This document shows positions 9,690 through 22,369 of a stretch of DNA of 64,000 nt, one piece after another. The stretch comes from Gymnothorax reevesii. Taxonomy: Eukaryota > Chordata > Actinopteri > Anguilliformes > Muraenidae. Every line of letters starts with the position of its first letter. Position 1 is the stretch's first letter. The stretch spans positions 38,770,611 to 38,834,610 of the forward strand of contig CM056582.1 in NCBI GenBank assembly GCA_029721435.1, written 5' to 3'. Under the pieces are notes generated by a model. That model was not told the origin of the DNA. It saw nothing but the letters and a program-made list of their open reading frames with translations, and searched no databases. The position numbers and the translations under genes were made by a program.

Positions 9690-12600
9690 CAGGGACTGTA
9701 TAAAAGATGGACGGCCGAACGTCTCCTGAAAAGTGAAGCAAAAGCGTCTCGATCGCCAACTACTGGCAGGCTGCAGTAAAAATCATAGGCCCGCCCCCTC
9801 CATGTTAGTGAAGGGGAGAAATGCGAGACAGGAAAAATTGTGTACATGAAAAATAATTTATTTCTGAAGATGGTTTCTTCATTTTTAGGAAGTTCTTACC
9901 ATACTGATATATATGCTAGCGTCAATTTTTCTGATCAGTTTTCTGTAAACCTTTTATTTGATATTATGCGAAAGGGGCGTGTAGTCATAATAAACACAGT
10001 GATTGACAACCGCAGTGCGCGTGGACTAAGTCCCGATAGCGCCTGCCCCCTGCGTACTTCGTTTTGTGAATCGTAATTTCGCGTAGAGCTGGAGCGGGAA
10101 CGTCGACAGGAGGCTTGACGCTATCTGACATTCTTCACAGCTAACAGCGATTGTGCTTTGTGCTTCAAGCAGGGCAGACTGCAACCAAAAACGACGAAAT
10201 GAGTTGCTCTGCTGTGAATTTCACAAACAAGTTAACCGTCCGGACCGATGGAAAGGATCTTTGCAGTTTTTTTGGTAAGTTAATTTTATTTTTTGTTGTA
10301 CGGTCAGTGAAGTTATTACCAAGTAAGCTAGCTACCTTGGCTACGTTAAGACAGCAAGTAACGTAGAGTAGCAGACGTTTACGATGAATATGGAGAAAAT
10401 GGTTATCGGTAGCCATTCGTAACTGGCAAAATATATATTTTTAATTTTAGAGAATACCTGTTAAGGTAAGCTTTTGAATGAAGTCAACGGCTCTGTGTCA
10501 TATAATGTCGTTCTTCTGTACTTGAACTTGAAATTTTGAGCCAGTGCCGCAGTAGGTTCAGCCTTTAGCTTCCAGTTCTGCCGTCGGTATCTCGGAATTT
10601 TAGAACGAACAGAGACTGCGAGTGTCTCGGCCCGGTAGGAATTCTGCTTGATGTCGCTTAGGCTAATAAAGGGTAAAGGCTGTAGCGAGCTAATCTACCT
10701 TTCAACAGACGAGCCCTAGGTTCGAGTGTTTTCGTAAGCACCAGGAAGCCAACTTCTCGTTTTTCAGTGGGTAACGTTAACGTCAATACAACTTAAGTCC
10801 AACCTTATTTTGTAATCCTACGGACAGCGGCTAAAACTGCAAGGAAAACTAATTGGATCAATGTTACAGATTATTTTACCAATGACAGTATGACATAAAT
10901 GAGACATGCCGAAAGCGGATTCAATTCATTCATACTTTCAATGTGAATTCGGCAGGTTTCGGATGAAATTACGGATGGAATCAATGCATCTACTTCAGTG
11001 GAATTGGCTAGTGAACGGGATAACTCTTAAAAGATTGATCGGACGAAGTATCGAGAAAAGCTGACATTTCGAGTTTGGCCTGGAAAGAGAAGGGGCACAA
11101 ACTGTAAATGAGGGAGTGGTGTAAACTGGGAATAATAACTTTTAGAAATTGTTTGTCGCGTAATGGATGTTGCGCTATTAAATTATACATTAATTATTGC
11201 TGCGTTTGCTATGGAGCCACGTTAACTAGCGAGCTAGCTGACTTCAGTTAACGTTAACTGACCTTGCACACGGCAATTTATGATCAATTAATTCAGCCAA
11301 TGAAACACATTTGTTAAAGTAGTGCTGTCAGTATCTTAATTTCGACAGTCAGAGCTGAGTTTGGGCGTTCCACAATGTCAAGATAATATTTTCCATGATC
11401 AGCTTTATAATTTCTCGAAAAACAGAGTTCTTTTGAAATGTGATGTCTCTTCATATCCAAACTGTTTGAGACACGTTTCAAGTCCGAATAGGTGCATGTA
11501 TTTCTAAAATTCATTCAACTATCTGGTTGTCAATACGAGATCTCAGCCATAGTTAATGCAATTCCGATTGAAAGTAAATGTTCTGACCTTGCATACAGTT
11601 GTCAAGAGAATAACACAAAGAATTTGTGCTGTAATTCAAGCTACCGTGGTTTCATTTAAATATTTGAGTGTGCAGCTGTTTTTTGACTGGTGGAGTATTT
11701 CTGTATCAGACTTGCTGTACCATGTTACCCCACATAAAAAGGAATGTAAATTGGTAGCAGGAAGAATTTAGTTTCTAAGTATTTAAAGCTGCATATCACT
11801 CCATTCTATTTTTTTTATGTATGTAAAACCTGCCATAAGAAAAATTGCCAGATGTATGGGTTGGAATTCTACTTTACTGCTGTCATGGTAGGGCAGACTG
11901 CACTTGAGGTTTCAGACAAAAGCTTCACAAATAATTCAATGTTGTTGTTTTTTTTTTTTTTTTTTTTTTTTTAAATCTGGTGATTACAGAAGCCGCTCTC
12001 AAATTCAGACCTCAGCATTACCCAGTGAAGACTTGGAGCATGCCACAAGCAATTATTTTGTTGTATTGCTGGAAGATACTTCTGAAGTAATTTGTAAATG
12101 AAAACCTGATAAAATGCTTGTCAAAACTGCTCAACTATGCATTGTCACAGAAACCTGCAATGGTTCTGTTTGACCATAATTTACAAGGTAGTAGGTAAGT
12201 CCATGTTGACAGAGCAATAATGGACTTCTAACTGGTTTCTCCTATGTATGCTTGTTCCGTCTGTGTCACCTTCCTTATATGTCATCGTCTTCAGAAATTG
12301 GCATAAACTGTCTTTTTTTTTTTTTTAAATAATGCATTCAGAAGCTGTTCATCTTCACTACTGAGCCTTCAGTATTCCAACAAAGACTCGAGTCATCTGT
12401 CCTTGGACTGGGAGCACATGGGAAATGTTATGTAATTGAATGCACATTTCCTGTTATGGTGGTAAATTAAACCTGCTATGTACAATAAAGGTCTTTACAT
12501 TTACATTGAGCAGAGACTTCACTCTGGAATTCTTTCACATACATGTCCTCTGCTGCAGTAAATCAGGCATGCAAATGAGTGTTAAATAAAAAAAATGTAT

Positions 12601-12839
12601 TTAAACAAAAACCACACTGCATGTAGTTGTCTGTGGTCCATCAACAACCTACTGGCTACATTCGCCGTGGGGAAACCATCAGGTGGAAAGGCTGGGGGAA
12701 AGCAAATGGTTTGGAGAAAGGAAGGTGGATTGAGAGGAAGAGCTAGGAAAACAATAGGTATGATGGCTAGTATAAAATAAATGAATAAAAAGTACATCAA
12801 AGATCACATATAGCAAACAAACTATGACCTTTTTTTGTG

Positions 12840-13450
12840 CCCATAACTGATGTTGAAAATCCAAATCCAGCATCACCCTTCTGGATTTGGTCTTTCAGAT
12901 GCAGGGCAATGTTATTTAAAAATATCATTTCCCATAGGGGTGAAATGAACTGTCATGCAAAAATTGGCCAGGATCTCTGCTTTATCTGATGATGATACAA
13001 AATCTCACCACCAATATGCGAAACAAAGGTAGCCATCACACAGTTGATATATCGCCGGGCTTTTTCAATCCTCTTTGGATGGGAAGACCTGCACCGGCAT
13101 CGCTGGGTGATGGCAAAGAAGATAATCTTCATCCAAGGGAACTGCCTATGAACATCTTCCAAGTCCTGCTTGATCCCTGCGACAAGCTTCACACTCTTGA
13201 TTTTTCCGAAGTCATTCCCACCACAGTGGACCAGCAGGACCTCCTGCACAGCTCTTCCTCTCAGGTACTGGTGGATAAAGGGGAGGAGGTTTCCCCAAAC
13301 TACGCCACCCTAGCCAAACCACTGGACTTGGGCATCCAAACCAAGGTTGGTCTCAATGGTCTCCATGCGCGGTTTTTCCCCGCGGCAGAGGTAGTTGTCC
13401 CCTGTGATATAAATTTTTGGCCCTGTTGGTTGTTAAGTGCAAATGTCACC
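12840..13450 (-). pseudogene. SGNH-hydrolase-like protein, decayed
   Basis: Read on the - strand: KPRMETIETNLGL, WFG-stop, NLLPFIHQYLRG, VLLVHCGGNDFGKIKS, QDLEDVHRQFPWMKIIF, then FVSHIGGEIL, FTPMGNDIFLNNIALHLKDQ and DAGFGFSTS. The hydrophobic strand followed by GGND is block III of SGNH/GDSL hydrolases, and the late F-P-M-GN segment corresponds to the H-containing block V, where the catalytic D-x-x-H has been altered. It has at least one stop (after WFG) and a frameshift near 12955. Similar esterase-like proteins are carried by several fish mobile elements; whether it was ever functional for this hAT is unknown. Confidence 0.7.
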
Positions 13451-13740
13451 TTTAAATGATACACTTCTGCTGGCTTTTTATGGAATTTAGCACATTTTAA
13501 TATTTCTATTCTTTCTCTCCATATTTTATCTGGTGGTATTGTGCTTTTTATGCATGAAATGGATGTGATTTAATGTTATAAATCAGTTTTTAAGGCATTC
13601 TCCCGTGAAAAGTCTTGTGCGTTAATAACCACAAGCGTCGGTTTTTTTACATATTCCCATGAGATTTATACATACTCTTGGCCACTGTGGAGGATGCTGA
13701 CTCCATTTCGTCGTCTGAAAATTAGGATAACAAAAATTGA

Positions 13741-14083
13741 ACTAGAACGGGCACTCGGTAGAGCGCATACCTTCGCCGACGCCACTCAATCCCTCGCCAC
13801 TGGCGTTGGTTTCATGCCGATCGGATAAAAATTGACCGAGATATGGCCGAAAGTCGGTTTTGACCTTTTCGTGGCCTTGACCTTGACCTTTGCCCCGATC
13901 ACTCCCAAAATATAATCGATTGATCCTCAGGTCATGCCAAATCAACCCACCAAATTTAATGAAATTCCGTTTGGTACTTTTTGAGTTATTCGATACACAT
14001 ACAGACAGACACACAAACAAATAAATACACGGGGATCAAAACATTACCTTCGTCAGCGAAGTCGCTGGCGAAGGTAACAATTA
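13741..14083. repeat. Noncoding repeat with ACCTTCGCC-type termini
   Basis: Starts GGGCACTCGGTAGAGCGCAT near 13749 and ends GCTGGCGAAGGTAAC at about 14078. ACCTTCGCCGACGCCA near the left end is echoed in reverse complement by TCGCTGGCGAAGGT at the right end. Inside are CCTTGACCTTGACCTTTG and an ACAGACAGACACACAAAC stretch. This layout is that of a widespread fish repeat, probably a nonautonomous DNA element. Confidence 0.55.
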
Positions 14084-14961
14084 TTATGCATTCAAATACA
14101 TCGAGTCCACAAAAAAGAACGTGGAGGGGGGTTGCATTGCTAAGTTAACTATCACAGAGAATGAATTGCCGGTCCTCCAAGCCTGGTCAGGATGGTTATC
14201 TTCAACTGCAAACATTTTTAACAAATACAACATTAGCTAGCGGTAAGATATGCGACTACTTAGACACAGCAAGCTAACTTTGGTTCGAAGGACAGTGTAT
14301 TTTAATTCAAAACTCGATTTAGCGTTCTAACGTGTTAATTAAAAGTTCGACCCATTACTCAGCTAGTACATGCGCATACGAAATGGAACTTTCCCGGTGG
14401 AACGTCAATTAGAAAATACAACGAAAGTCGGCGTTAATATGCTCGCCACTCGCAACGTTGGGTAAGTGACGATGGAGAACATTGGCTTACATTTCTTAAT
14501 GTAATTAGCTGCATACCTTGCTAGTCAAACAAGATTCAGTTCTAAGATACCATAGATAGCCAGTTAGGTACTTCAACTAATTTCGTAACGGATGACTGTG
14601 AGGTGGGGAATGTTTTGCCAATGAGGCCATTAACTTTTTGAACGAGCCCGCGAATATTTATGCTGCCGGCAGTCGTTGGGTCCTTTCACTTTCCTGCACC
14701 GTCTCCGTGTGAGAGCTGGGCTGGCCATTACGGGCACTTACGTTAATAGCGCAGCTGCCAGACCAGGTGAAAAGTTCAGGGGGCTGGTCGGATGGTGTGT
14801 GGGTGGGATTCGATAGCGCGGCTCTACCCCCCGATCACTACTGCGCCGACCCAGGCTCCAGATGTGCAACATGGCAGCGGCTATATCAAGGATATTTTGG
14901 CTCCATTTTTGTTGAATGGGAGTGAATGGAGACGCGTCGTCCATCTTTTATACAGTCCTTG

Positions 14962-15031
14962 GTCAAGCCTTGTTGGCGCAGGGTTGAATTTGAGCCACTA
15001 TTCCGGTTGAGAGGTTGCGCTGCTTACCCAT
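14962..15031 (-). pseudogene. Tc1 transposase, first ~23 codons
   Basis: From a - strand ATG at 15029-15031 the frame reads MGKQRNLSTGIVAQIQ and continues about seven codons until the hAT element at 14961. The MGK...L(S/T) start is usual for fish Tc1 transposases. The frame resumes at 9689. An untranslated stretch of about 90 bp separates the ATG from the right TIR. Confidence 0.85.
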
Positions 15032-15119
15032 GATTGATTTTACAACTGAGAAATTCTACTCAACCCTGACTATATACTGCACAGTGAACACTCTTCACAG
15101 AAAACAAAAATTCAAGCAC

Positions 15120-15372
15120 TTATTCTAATTCAATGAAATGACTTATGAATTACTCTGATTTAATGAAACAACAGTGTCATAGTTAAATGGCCTAAATGGC
15201 CCTTTTGGAAAGCTCAGCTGAGAATTTTTTTTACAGGTAGCGAGTTCTGTGATTACTCTAACAAGTAGGACAGGCGCGGTGAGCACCTGACTTGCTTTCT
15301 GCACAAAAAATGCATTTAAAAATTTTACGATTGCACTATTTCAAATTATTCGAATTCGTTGACCAGCACCTG
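15120..15372 (-). repeat. Tc1 right terminal inverted repeat
   Basis: Reverse complement of 6300-6550 with scattered substitutions, ending GACCAGCACCTG and followed by TA. Confidence 0.88.
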
Positions 15373-15942
15373 TACAGTATAATTAGCAAAGGCTAATGGT
15401 TACTCATACTAACCAATGTGGCAAACAAGGTCTGTGATCATCATGGCTATGGTAAGTCGAAAATTAAAAATAAACAGCTAGCCAGCTGGCTAGTACGGCT
15501 GCACGATTAACTGAATTGCGATTAGTTTAAGTGCAATAATAGTAACTGCCTCTATGAGGCAGACAGATGAGCTTGCTTATCACCTTTTTCTATGTGTTAT
15601 GGCCCCAATTTGTTATTACATTTACGACAGCAAGGGATGACAGACACAATTTTAAAACAAACACATTTAATTAAACAAAGACTTTTATCTAATCTACTAT
15701 CTACTCTACTGACCAAGATTGGTTATATACAGGAAAAAAAAATATTTACAGTCCCTTTGGTTGGGTTGCTTGGTGATTCTCCAACACGGGCTAAAATCCA
15801 CAAAAAGCTTCACAGGTCATGAAAAAAAATGACAGGTCTGGTCAAACATATCCTTCTCTTTGCAATTTGTCCTACTACTTTACTCTCTCAATTTTCCTCT
15901 TTATATACTCTTTTTCAGACCCCTCCCACCTTTTAGACTTTT

Positions 15943-16028
15943 TACCCCTCAGCCCTCAAGGCTGAAGGGGTATTGCAATCCTTCGTGCGGGCTGAGGGGT
16001 ATTCCGTGCATTGCACGCCTATTTTTTT
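15943..16028. repeat. Short repeat, copy 1 (TACCCCTCAGCC...ATTGCACGCC)
   Basis: Starts TACCCCTCAGCCCTCAAGGC and ends ATTCCGTGCATTGCACGCC. A longer copy lies at 36911-37046 and shares both ends. This copy lacks the GGGCGGGCGG core present in the other. It sits inside the insert that interrupts the left arm of the foldback element. Confidence 0.7.
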
Positions 16029-17192
16029 TTAAAAATTCTCTGGGGCTTGTCTCAGACATGCCCAAGACATGCCCAGACCTAGCATTACATATGACACTTA
16101 CCTAATGCGGTCATCTGAAATGCTTCTAGGAAGAAAACTGTGATTTGAAGTCTGCTAATTACCAGCGAGGTTGGACAGCCTCAGTTGTCTTTGCATAACT
16201 GGCTTACCTTAAATCAATTCCTGTGTACTTTGCCTAACTTGCAGTTAAGCCATCTTTTCAGCCAACTGGCTAATCAAAACCAAAATGTGGCTTATAATGA
16301 TTAGGAAACGATGAGAAGCAGACAGACCTAACCAGGCTTCTGTGCCAGATTGAAAAAATGTCAATGATTTGAGTAAATTGCTGACTTCTGAATTCCACTT
16401 CATCAGAGAATTTTTATGGTTTATCAAAAATATTTCTTAAAAATAAAACTTTAAGATGACCCTATTTTTGTGTGTTGAAATATATACGTGAAGGGGAAAA
16501 CATTTTGTGAAGCATATCGAACATGAATGTGAGAGAAATTCTTTTTGCATTGCACGCGATTGCCTAATCTTCGGTGCATTTGACTAACATTTTCAGAAAA
16601 TCAGTGTTGCAAATTTGTTGCATTTTTTATTTGATAATTGAACAAGATTAATTTAAAATAATGTAATTCATAGCTCTTGACTTTAATCACTTTTTTGTGT
16701 CTAAATAGCCAACAGTGAAGATGGAAAAAATTTTGTTTAAGCATATTGAACGTAACATGTATATTATCGAATTCGCATGCAGTGCAGCCGAATGTAAAAC
16801 TCGAAATAATCTGGTAAACACATTCAGGCAAATCCATCATGTCTCCTGGTCTTTTAAATTTCAAAATATGCAAAAAAAAAAAATGTAAATTAGACTGTCT
16901 ACCAATTTAAATCGTTAATTGAGCAAATCAACTGTTTGATTGCAAACTGAGCAAAGTAATTGGGAAGGGGCTGAGGGCAATTGTCAGGTAGAGGATGATG
17001 ATTTTGCAGACTTAAACTTTGCTTTGTTCAGCACGTAGTTTGCCTAAATGTGTTTGATAGATTATTTCTAGTTTTACATTTGGCCGCACTGCTTGCGAAA
17101 GCGATAACAATTTACATGTCACGGTCGATACGCTTAAAGAAAATGTTTTCCACCTTCACTGTCGGCTACTTGGACGCTCAAAACCAAGATGG

Positions 17193-17273
17193 CAAGCACC
17201 TCCGCTCCGGATCTGCCCCGGCTCCAGCTGATCCAGCTCAGAGCCGGGGCAGATCCAGAGCGGAGGAGCTTGC
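17193..17273. repeat. GC-rich perfect-arm hairpin within the foldback
   Basis: TCCGCTCCGGATCTGCCCCG at 17201 and its near-exact reverse complement at 17241-17266 form arms of about 32 bp around a 16-nt loop, bordered by GCAAGC and GCTTGC. It interrupts the right arm of the larger foldback at a point where the left arm (about 16690-16705) has no counterpart, so it was inserted later. Its GC content is far above that of its surroundings. Confidence 0.8.
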
Positions 17274-17957
17274 TATCTGGGAAGTAACCAAAATCAAGAG
17301 CTATGAATTACTTTATTTCAAATTCATCTTGTTCAATTATAAAAATTTTTTTTTACAATTTTGCGTTTGCCTGAACGTGTTTACCAAGTCTTCCCTGCAT
17401 TTGTCTCTTGAGTGCAATGCGAAAATAATTTCTCTCTTCACGTTCGATATGCTTCACAAAATGTTTTCCACTTTGCATACATTTTGAAATGCATAAAAAC
17501 CAGGGCCATCTTAAAATAATTTTATTTTAAAGAAATCTTGGATATGTAAAAATTCAACGAGAGGTAGAATTCAGAGATTTGCTCTTATTTAGACTATTGA
17601 CATTCTTTCAATCTTAACATGGCAGTCAGTTTAGGTCTTTCTGCTTCTCATTATCTCATCTTAATCATTATAGGCCACATTTTGGTTTTGATTAGTCAGT
17701 TGGTTGAATAAATGGCTTGATTGCAAGTTTGGCAAAGTACACAGGAATTGATTTAAGGTAAGATAAGTATGTCATGGTGATGGAGGCTATCCAACCTCGC
17801 TGGCAATTAGCGGACTTCACCGTTTTCTTCCCAAAAGCATTTCAAATGTCCGCAATTGGTATGTGTCATGGAAAAAGTAATAGGCAGACTGTCTGCCTCA
17901 TAGTGGCAGTTACTTTTGTTGCACTTAAAATAATCGCGATTCGTTTAATTGTGCAAA

Positions 17958-19146
<1,189 letters not shown>

Positions 19147-20145
19147 TAGAATTTTTTGTAGCAGCGGTGCTATGTGTCTGTAACCCAGCAGCAGGTGGTT
19201 GGGGTGGTGGAGGGGGGTGGGGTGGTGTCTGGGGGAATTCTCCCCCAGAGGAAAATTTTGAAAAATTTCACTTTAAATGGGGACTTATGGTGAGTTTTTT
19301 GGGCAAGTTACAATTTACCAAACAATCAACAGATTGAAGTTGTCCGCCAACACTAGATACTGGTTATAAAGCATGACCATAGTTGAGCTTGAACTAGTCA
19401 CAAAGTACCAGTTTTATATTGATTTTAAACTTTTCTTTGTAACAAAAGATACAAGCAAAATGGGGGGGCTTTTAAGACATATTTATTGAAGCCAGTTTGA
19501 TGTTGCCTGCCTTAATTTTCTTCACTAATCTTAGCTCCTCCGTGGTCACCGTTCGCCTTTCTCTTAAACCAGTTTGACACATCTTAAAATCGGATTAGTG
19601 TTTATTAACCTACAATCAAGATATGACTTGTGATCTTTTTATTTAGAAAACATTCATCAACAAGGTAGCTGGTGAAAGACCAACATCGTTTTTGTTGTAG
19701 GCCTGATCTACATTTTAACCTTACATTCAAGAACAGCTAACCCTATTAACAAAAGAATAGGCCTAGTCACAGCTAGATCGACAGTATTAATTCTAAAGTC
19801 AACTCATTCACTGATATTCACAACTGAAGTAGTCAGAGTGCACCACAGCGAGATAACTAGATAGATTCCCATGTGTGTGCTAGCTAGCGAACCGCATCAA
19901 TAAACAAAGAATTGCACTTCGTTTATGATCAGGCTTAACGTTAAAATAGATGGGAAGGCTGTTGCCATCAGTAATTTTCAAACTAGCCAGTCAGTCACTT
20001 TGTTACGAGCTGAAGAGATTTTGCGAGGCCTGTCGGGAATGACGCTCCCAGAAAAATAAATAAATCGTTCCCTCGTACCGCTGACCTCTCCGCAACACAA
20101 CAAACGATGACCTACGTCTTTATTAAAACATAATAATTATATACA

Positions 20146-20300
20146 CATACAGCAAAACTCGCTTATAACGAATTCAATTGGACCAGCTCATTTTGTCCAT
20201 TATAAGTCGAATCCACTTTATGCATAAAACGGACAAAATTCGTTGTACGTATAAAACAGATTATATCCGCTATATGCGCATAACAGATTATATCCGTTGT
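20146..20300. repeat. Pogo/Tigger-like terminal fragment
   Basis: AAAACTCGCTTATAACGAAT with repeated GGACAAAATTCG / TTATATCCG.TTATATGC words resembles the ends of Tigger/pogo elements, whose termini carry (T)CGCTTATAACGAA-type motifs. No transposase and no second end seen. Confidence 0.35.
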
Positions 20301-20578
20301 ATGCATGTATGAATTGAATTTATGTTTGCTTTGTATATAAAGATTGGAACAACTTCATTCTGAGTGCCACACCTACTTGTCTTCATTTAGTCTGTCTTTG
20401 CCCTGACACAATGGATAACGGGATGATGGGCAACTTCGTGTTGCTCCAAGTGGGATCAGTGGTGAAGACAAAAAAAAAGTTAATGTGTAAATGAAACCGA
20501 GCCTTTTTCAGTTTCCGCACACCGTCATAAACTTGCACATTTTTGTCAGTTAGGCTATTTTAACCGTAATTTTTATGC

Positions 20579-20772
20579 GAACAGTACCTTGTGGTAATTT
20601 GAGGTAGTTTCCAGTCGCCTCCATCAAAGTCACGATAAGTCGATTGACGAGCACAAACGAACAGGAAGGATAGGGGAACAGATTGAAATCTATTAGTTCG
20701 TGCTCGTCAATTAACTTATCGTGACTTTCAAAATGGAGGCGACTGGAAACTACCTCAAGGTACTGTCTGCAA
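20579..20772. repeat. Foldback hairpin, ~85-bp arms
   Basis: GAGGTAGTTTCCAGTCGCCT (20601) and AGTCACGATAAGTCGATTGA pair with TCAATTAACTTATCGTGACT and AGGCGACTGGAAACTACCTC (20738-20757). Arms are nearly perfect around a loop of about 40 bp, bordered by ACAGTACCTTG and CAAGGTACTGT. It is a miniature inverted-repeat element or the two ends of a collapsed one. Confidence 0.75.
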
Positions 20773-21380
20773 AACAGTCTTTTTTTTTTTTTTAATAAAC
20801 TACCTGCGCATTTTCAAAGTTCTCAGTGCCTCGTTTTAAATGTCAGGGGCCTCGGAATTCTACCAATGAAGTGTGGAGCTACTTTGAGCCTTGTTAATGA
20901 TGAAAAAATAGTGATTTCTTTGCATGGCAACGCTATGCCCAATTCACTGCTATTGTAAGCCTGTCGGGAGCTTCAGCTAAAAAGCCATGTATTTCGAAAT
21001 GTTGCATGTGTACGGAGGTGGGGTATTCGAGAAAAGTTGGTACTCGTTATCCTGTTTCAATACACACCAAGTCAATTTCACAGCAGAATTCTCCTTTAAG
21101 GAGCTATTCTGTCACGTTCACGTTACGTTACCTGCGCTACTTGCTATATGGACAGTGTTTAAGCTTGAACGTTGCCTGTTACATTGATGTCCTAAGAGGG
21201 TCCGATGGGATTTGATGCGCTTGTTGATGACTCAAAACAAGTCCAAAATAACTTTGTGTGTTGGTGCGCTCACACATTCGTAGCGCATTGCGATTAATGA
21301 TCATGTGAAATTTCAGCAGCGGCGCTCGTAATCCAGCTGTGGTGCTGTGCCGCTGCTGAATTAATGTAGGGTAAACACTA

Positions 21381-21627
21381 TGGTACAGTCATGTTTACTC
21401 CACCAATACAGTACAGCCATGTTTACTCCACCCCAAAATCCTGTTTAATTTGCGATTAGCTGGCCCCCCCTGGGGGGGGGGGGGGGAGCCAGGTTAAGCA
21501 ATGATCATGTCTATGTGCGTGTGCGTGCTTGTGTGTTTGTGTGTGTGTTTCTGTCACTCTGTCTGTCAGCCCGTGGCCATTACCTGGCCCCCCCCCCTAG
21601 GGGGAGCCAGGTTAAGTAATGATCATG
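21381..21627. repeat. C/G-run repeat with duplicated GAGCCAGGTTAAG unit
   Basis: TGGCCCCCCCTGGGG..., a G-run at about 21472-21486, GAGCCAGGTTAAGCAATGAT (21487) and again GAGCCAGGTTAAGTAATGAT (21605), with a GTGTGTTTGT-rich stretch between. Looks like a local duplication of a repeat unit of about 118 bp. Confidence 0.6.
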
Positions 21628-21878
21628 TTACAAGGAAAGTTAGCTAGCTAGCTAGCTGCCCGGGATAAACTATGCCATGCCACGGGGACCAGCGCATTGT
21701 TCGTCTGTCCTCGTATTAAAATGGAGGCCGCTGCGGCTCGTAGGCCTATTTGCTTGATGCCTGAGGAGCCTGGATTGTCGTGTATTATATTGTTTTCTAT
21801 GTCTGCTTTGGTAATTTTTGTATTATTTTTGCGAAATGAACATTACTTAGAATTTCTGTGAACGTTTGTGCTGTATGT
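21628..21878 (+). repeat. 249-bp direct repeat, copy A
   Basis: Begins TTACAAGGAAAGTTAGCTAG and ends GTTTGTGCTGTATGT. Copy B at 22370-22618 is collinear, with a low level of substitutions and a small indel. Both contain TGCCCGGGATAAACTA, ATGGAGGCCGCTGCGGCTCG and ATGCCTGAGGAGCCTGGATT. The copies are 742 bp apart in direct orientation. No TG...CA ends, so probably not LTRs. Confidence 0.85.
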
Positions 21879-22369
21879 CATTATTTCGTTATAAGTGTGT
21901 AGCTACCATGCTAGCTAGCTACATGGAGCTCCGTGTTGTGACACGGACCCCTGCGAACCATAATCGCGATGCATTTTCATAAAACAGTATGCTAGTTTGC
22001 ATTAAATAATTATGTTTCCTAATTGTATGACATTTGTCGGTTGTGATGTTACGATTGAATCTGTGCTTTTATTTCTATTTGCGTTGCATTATTCCGCATA
22101 CATTCGCTGCATACTGCCCGTTTTTCGTTGGCGGACAAAGTCATCGCATTGACACGGATCTTGCATGGAATTGCACATAGCACACGGGGTCCGCTTTCCA
22201 GCCAGCTGGGCTTGCTGAAATCACCGATTTTTTCTTTTTTTTTCTTTTTTTAAGATGGTATAACGTGTTCTATCGTCTTCTGTGTCTAGTTAGCATTTTG
22301 TTTTACCTAGCGGGACGCAGCTAAGCATTTTTGTGGTCATTTGTGCAGTATGAATGAATTTGACTTATA

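Larger units (their letters stand above)
9690..14961. mobile_element. 5.3-kb hAT-type element with an SGNH-hydrolase relic
   Basis: The element begins CAGGGACTGTATAAAAGATG at 9690 and ends CATCTTTTATACAGTCCTTG at 14961, near-perfect inverted termini of about 22 bp. GTCAAGCC at 9682-9689 is repeated exactly at 14962-14969, an 8-bp duplication typical of hAT elements, and falls inside the Tc1 transposase frame. The interior holds no recognisable hAT transposase. It holds an SGNH-hydrolase pseudogene (- strand, 12840-13450), T-runs at about 11949-11972 and 12309-12325, and a repeat at 13741-14083. It is either a composite or a nonautonomous element that captured other sequence. Confidence 0.85.
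6300..15372 (-). mobile_element. Tc1/mariner-type DNA transposon, split by two hAT insertions
   Basis: The element starts CAGGTGCTGGTCAACGAATT at 6300 and ends with the reverse complement at 15372. It is flanked by TA at 6298-6299 and 15373-15374, the standard Tc1 target duplication. TIRs are about 250 bp with internal GAATTAGAATAA repeats, as in IR/DR-type fish Tc1 elements. The transposase lies on the - strand in three pieces. Removing the inserts at 7067-9281 and 9690-14961 leaves about 1.57 kb, the normal size of a Tc1 element. It is dead: the gene has in-frame stops besides the two insertions. Confidence 0.92.
15497..17957. mobile_element. Long foldback (giant inverted repeat) element
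   Basis: The left arm begins GCACGATTAACTGAATTGCG at 15501 and pairs with the reverse complement ending near 17954. AACTGCCTCTATGAGGCAGA (left) matches CTGCCTCATAGTGGCAGTT (right). The arms continue: 16136-16840 pairs with about 17030-17850, including AGCATATCGAACATGAA versus TTCACGTTCGATATGCT. The arms total about 0.8-1 kb with moderate divergence. The left arm is broken by about 500 bp inserted near 15585-16085, the right arm by a GC-rich hairpin at 17193-17273. No coding frame is convincing. It is a long-TIR nonautonomous element or a folded duplication. Confidence 0.8.

Noticed and set aside
10199..10275. Possible first exon (short + strand frame followed by GGTAAG)
   Set aside because: Lies inside the hAT-type element at 9690-14961, has no recognisable protein motif and no partner exon was found.
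12989..13459. 156-codon + strand open frame
   Set aside because: Antisense to the SGNH-hydrolase relic.
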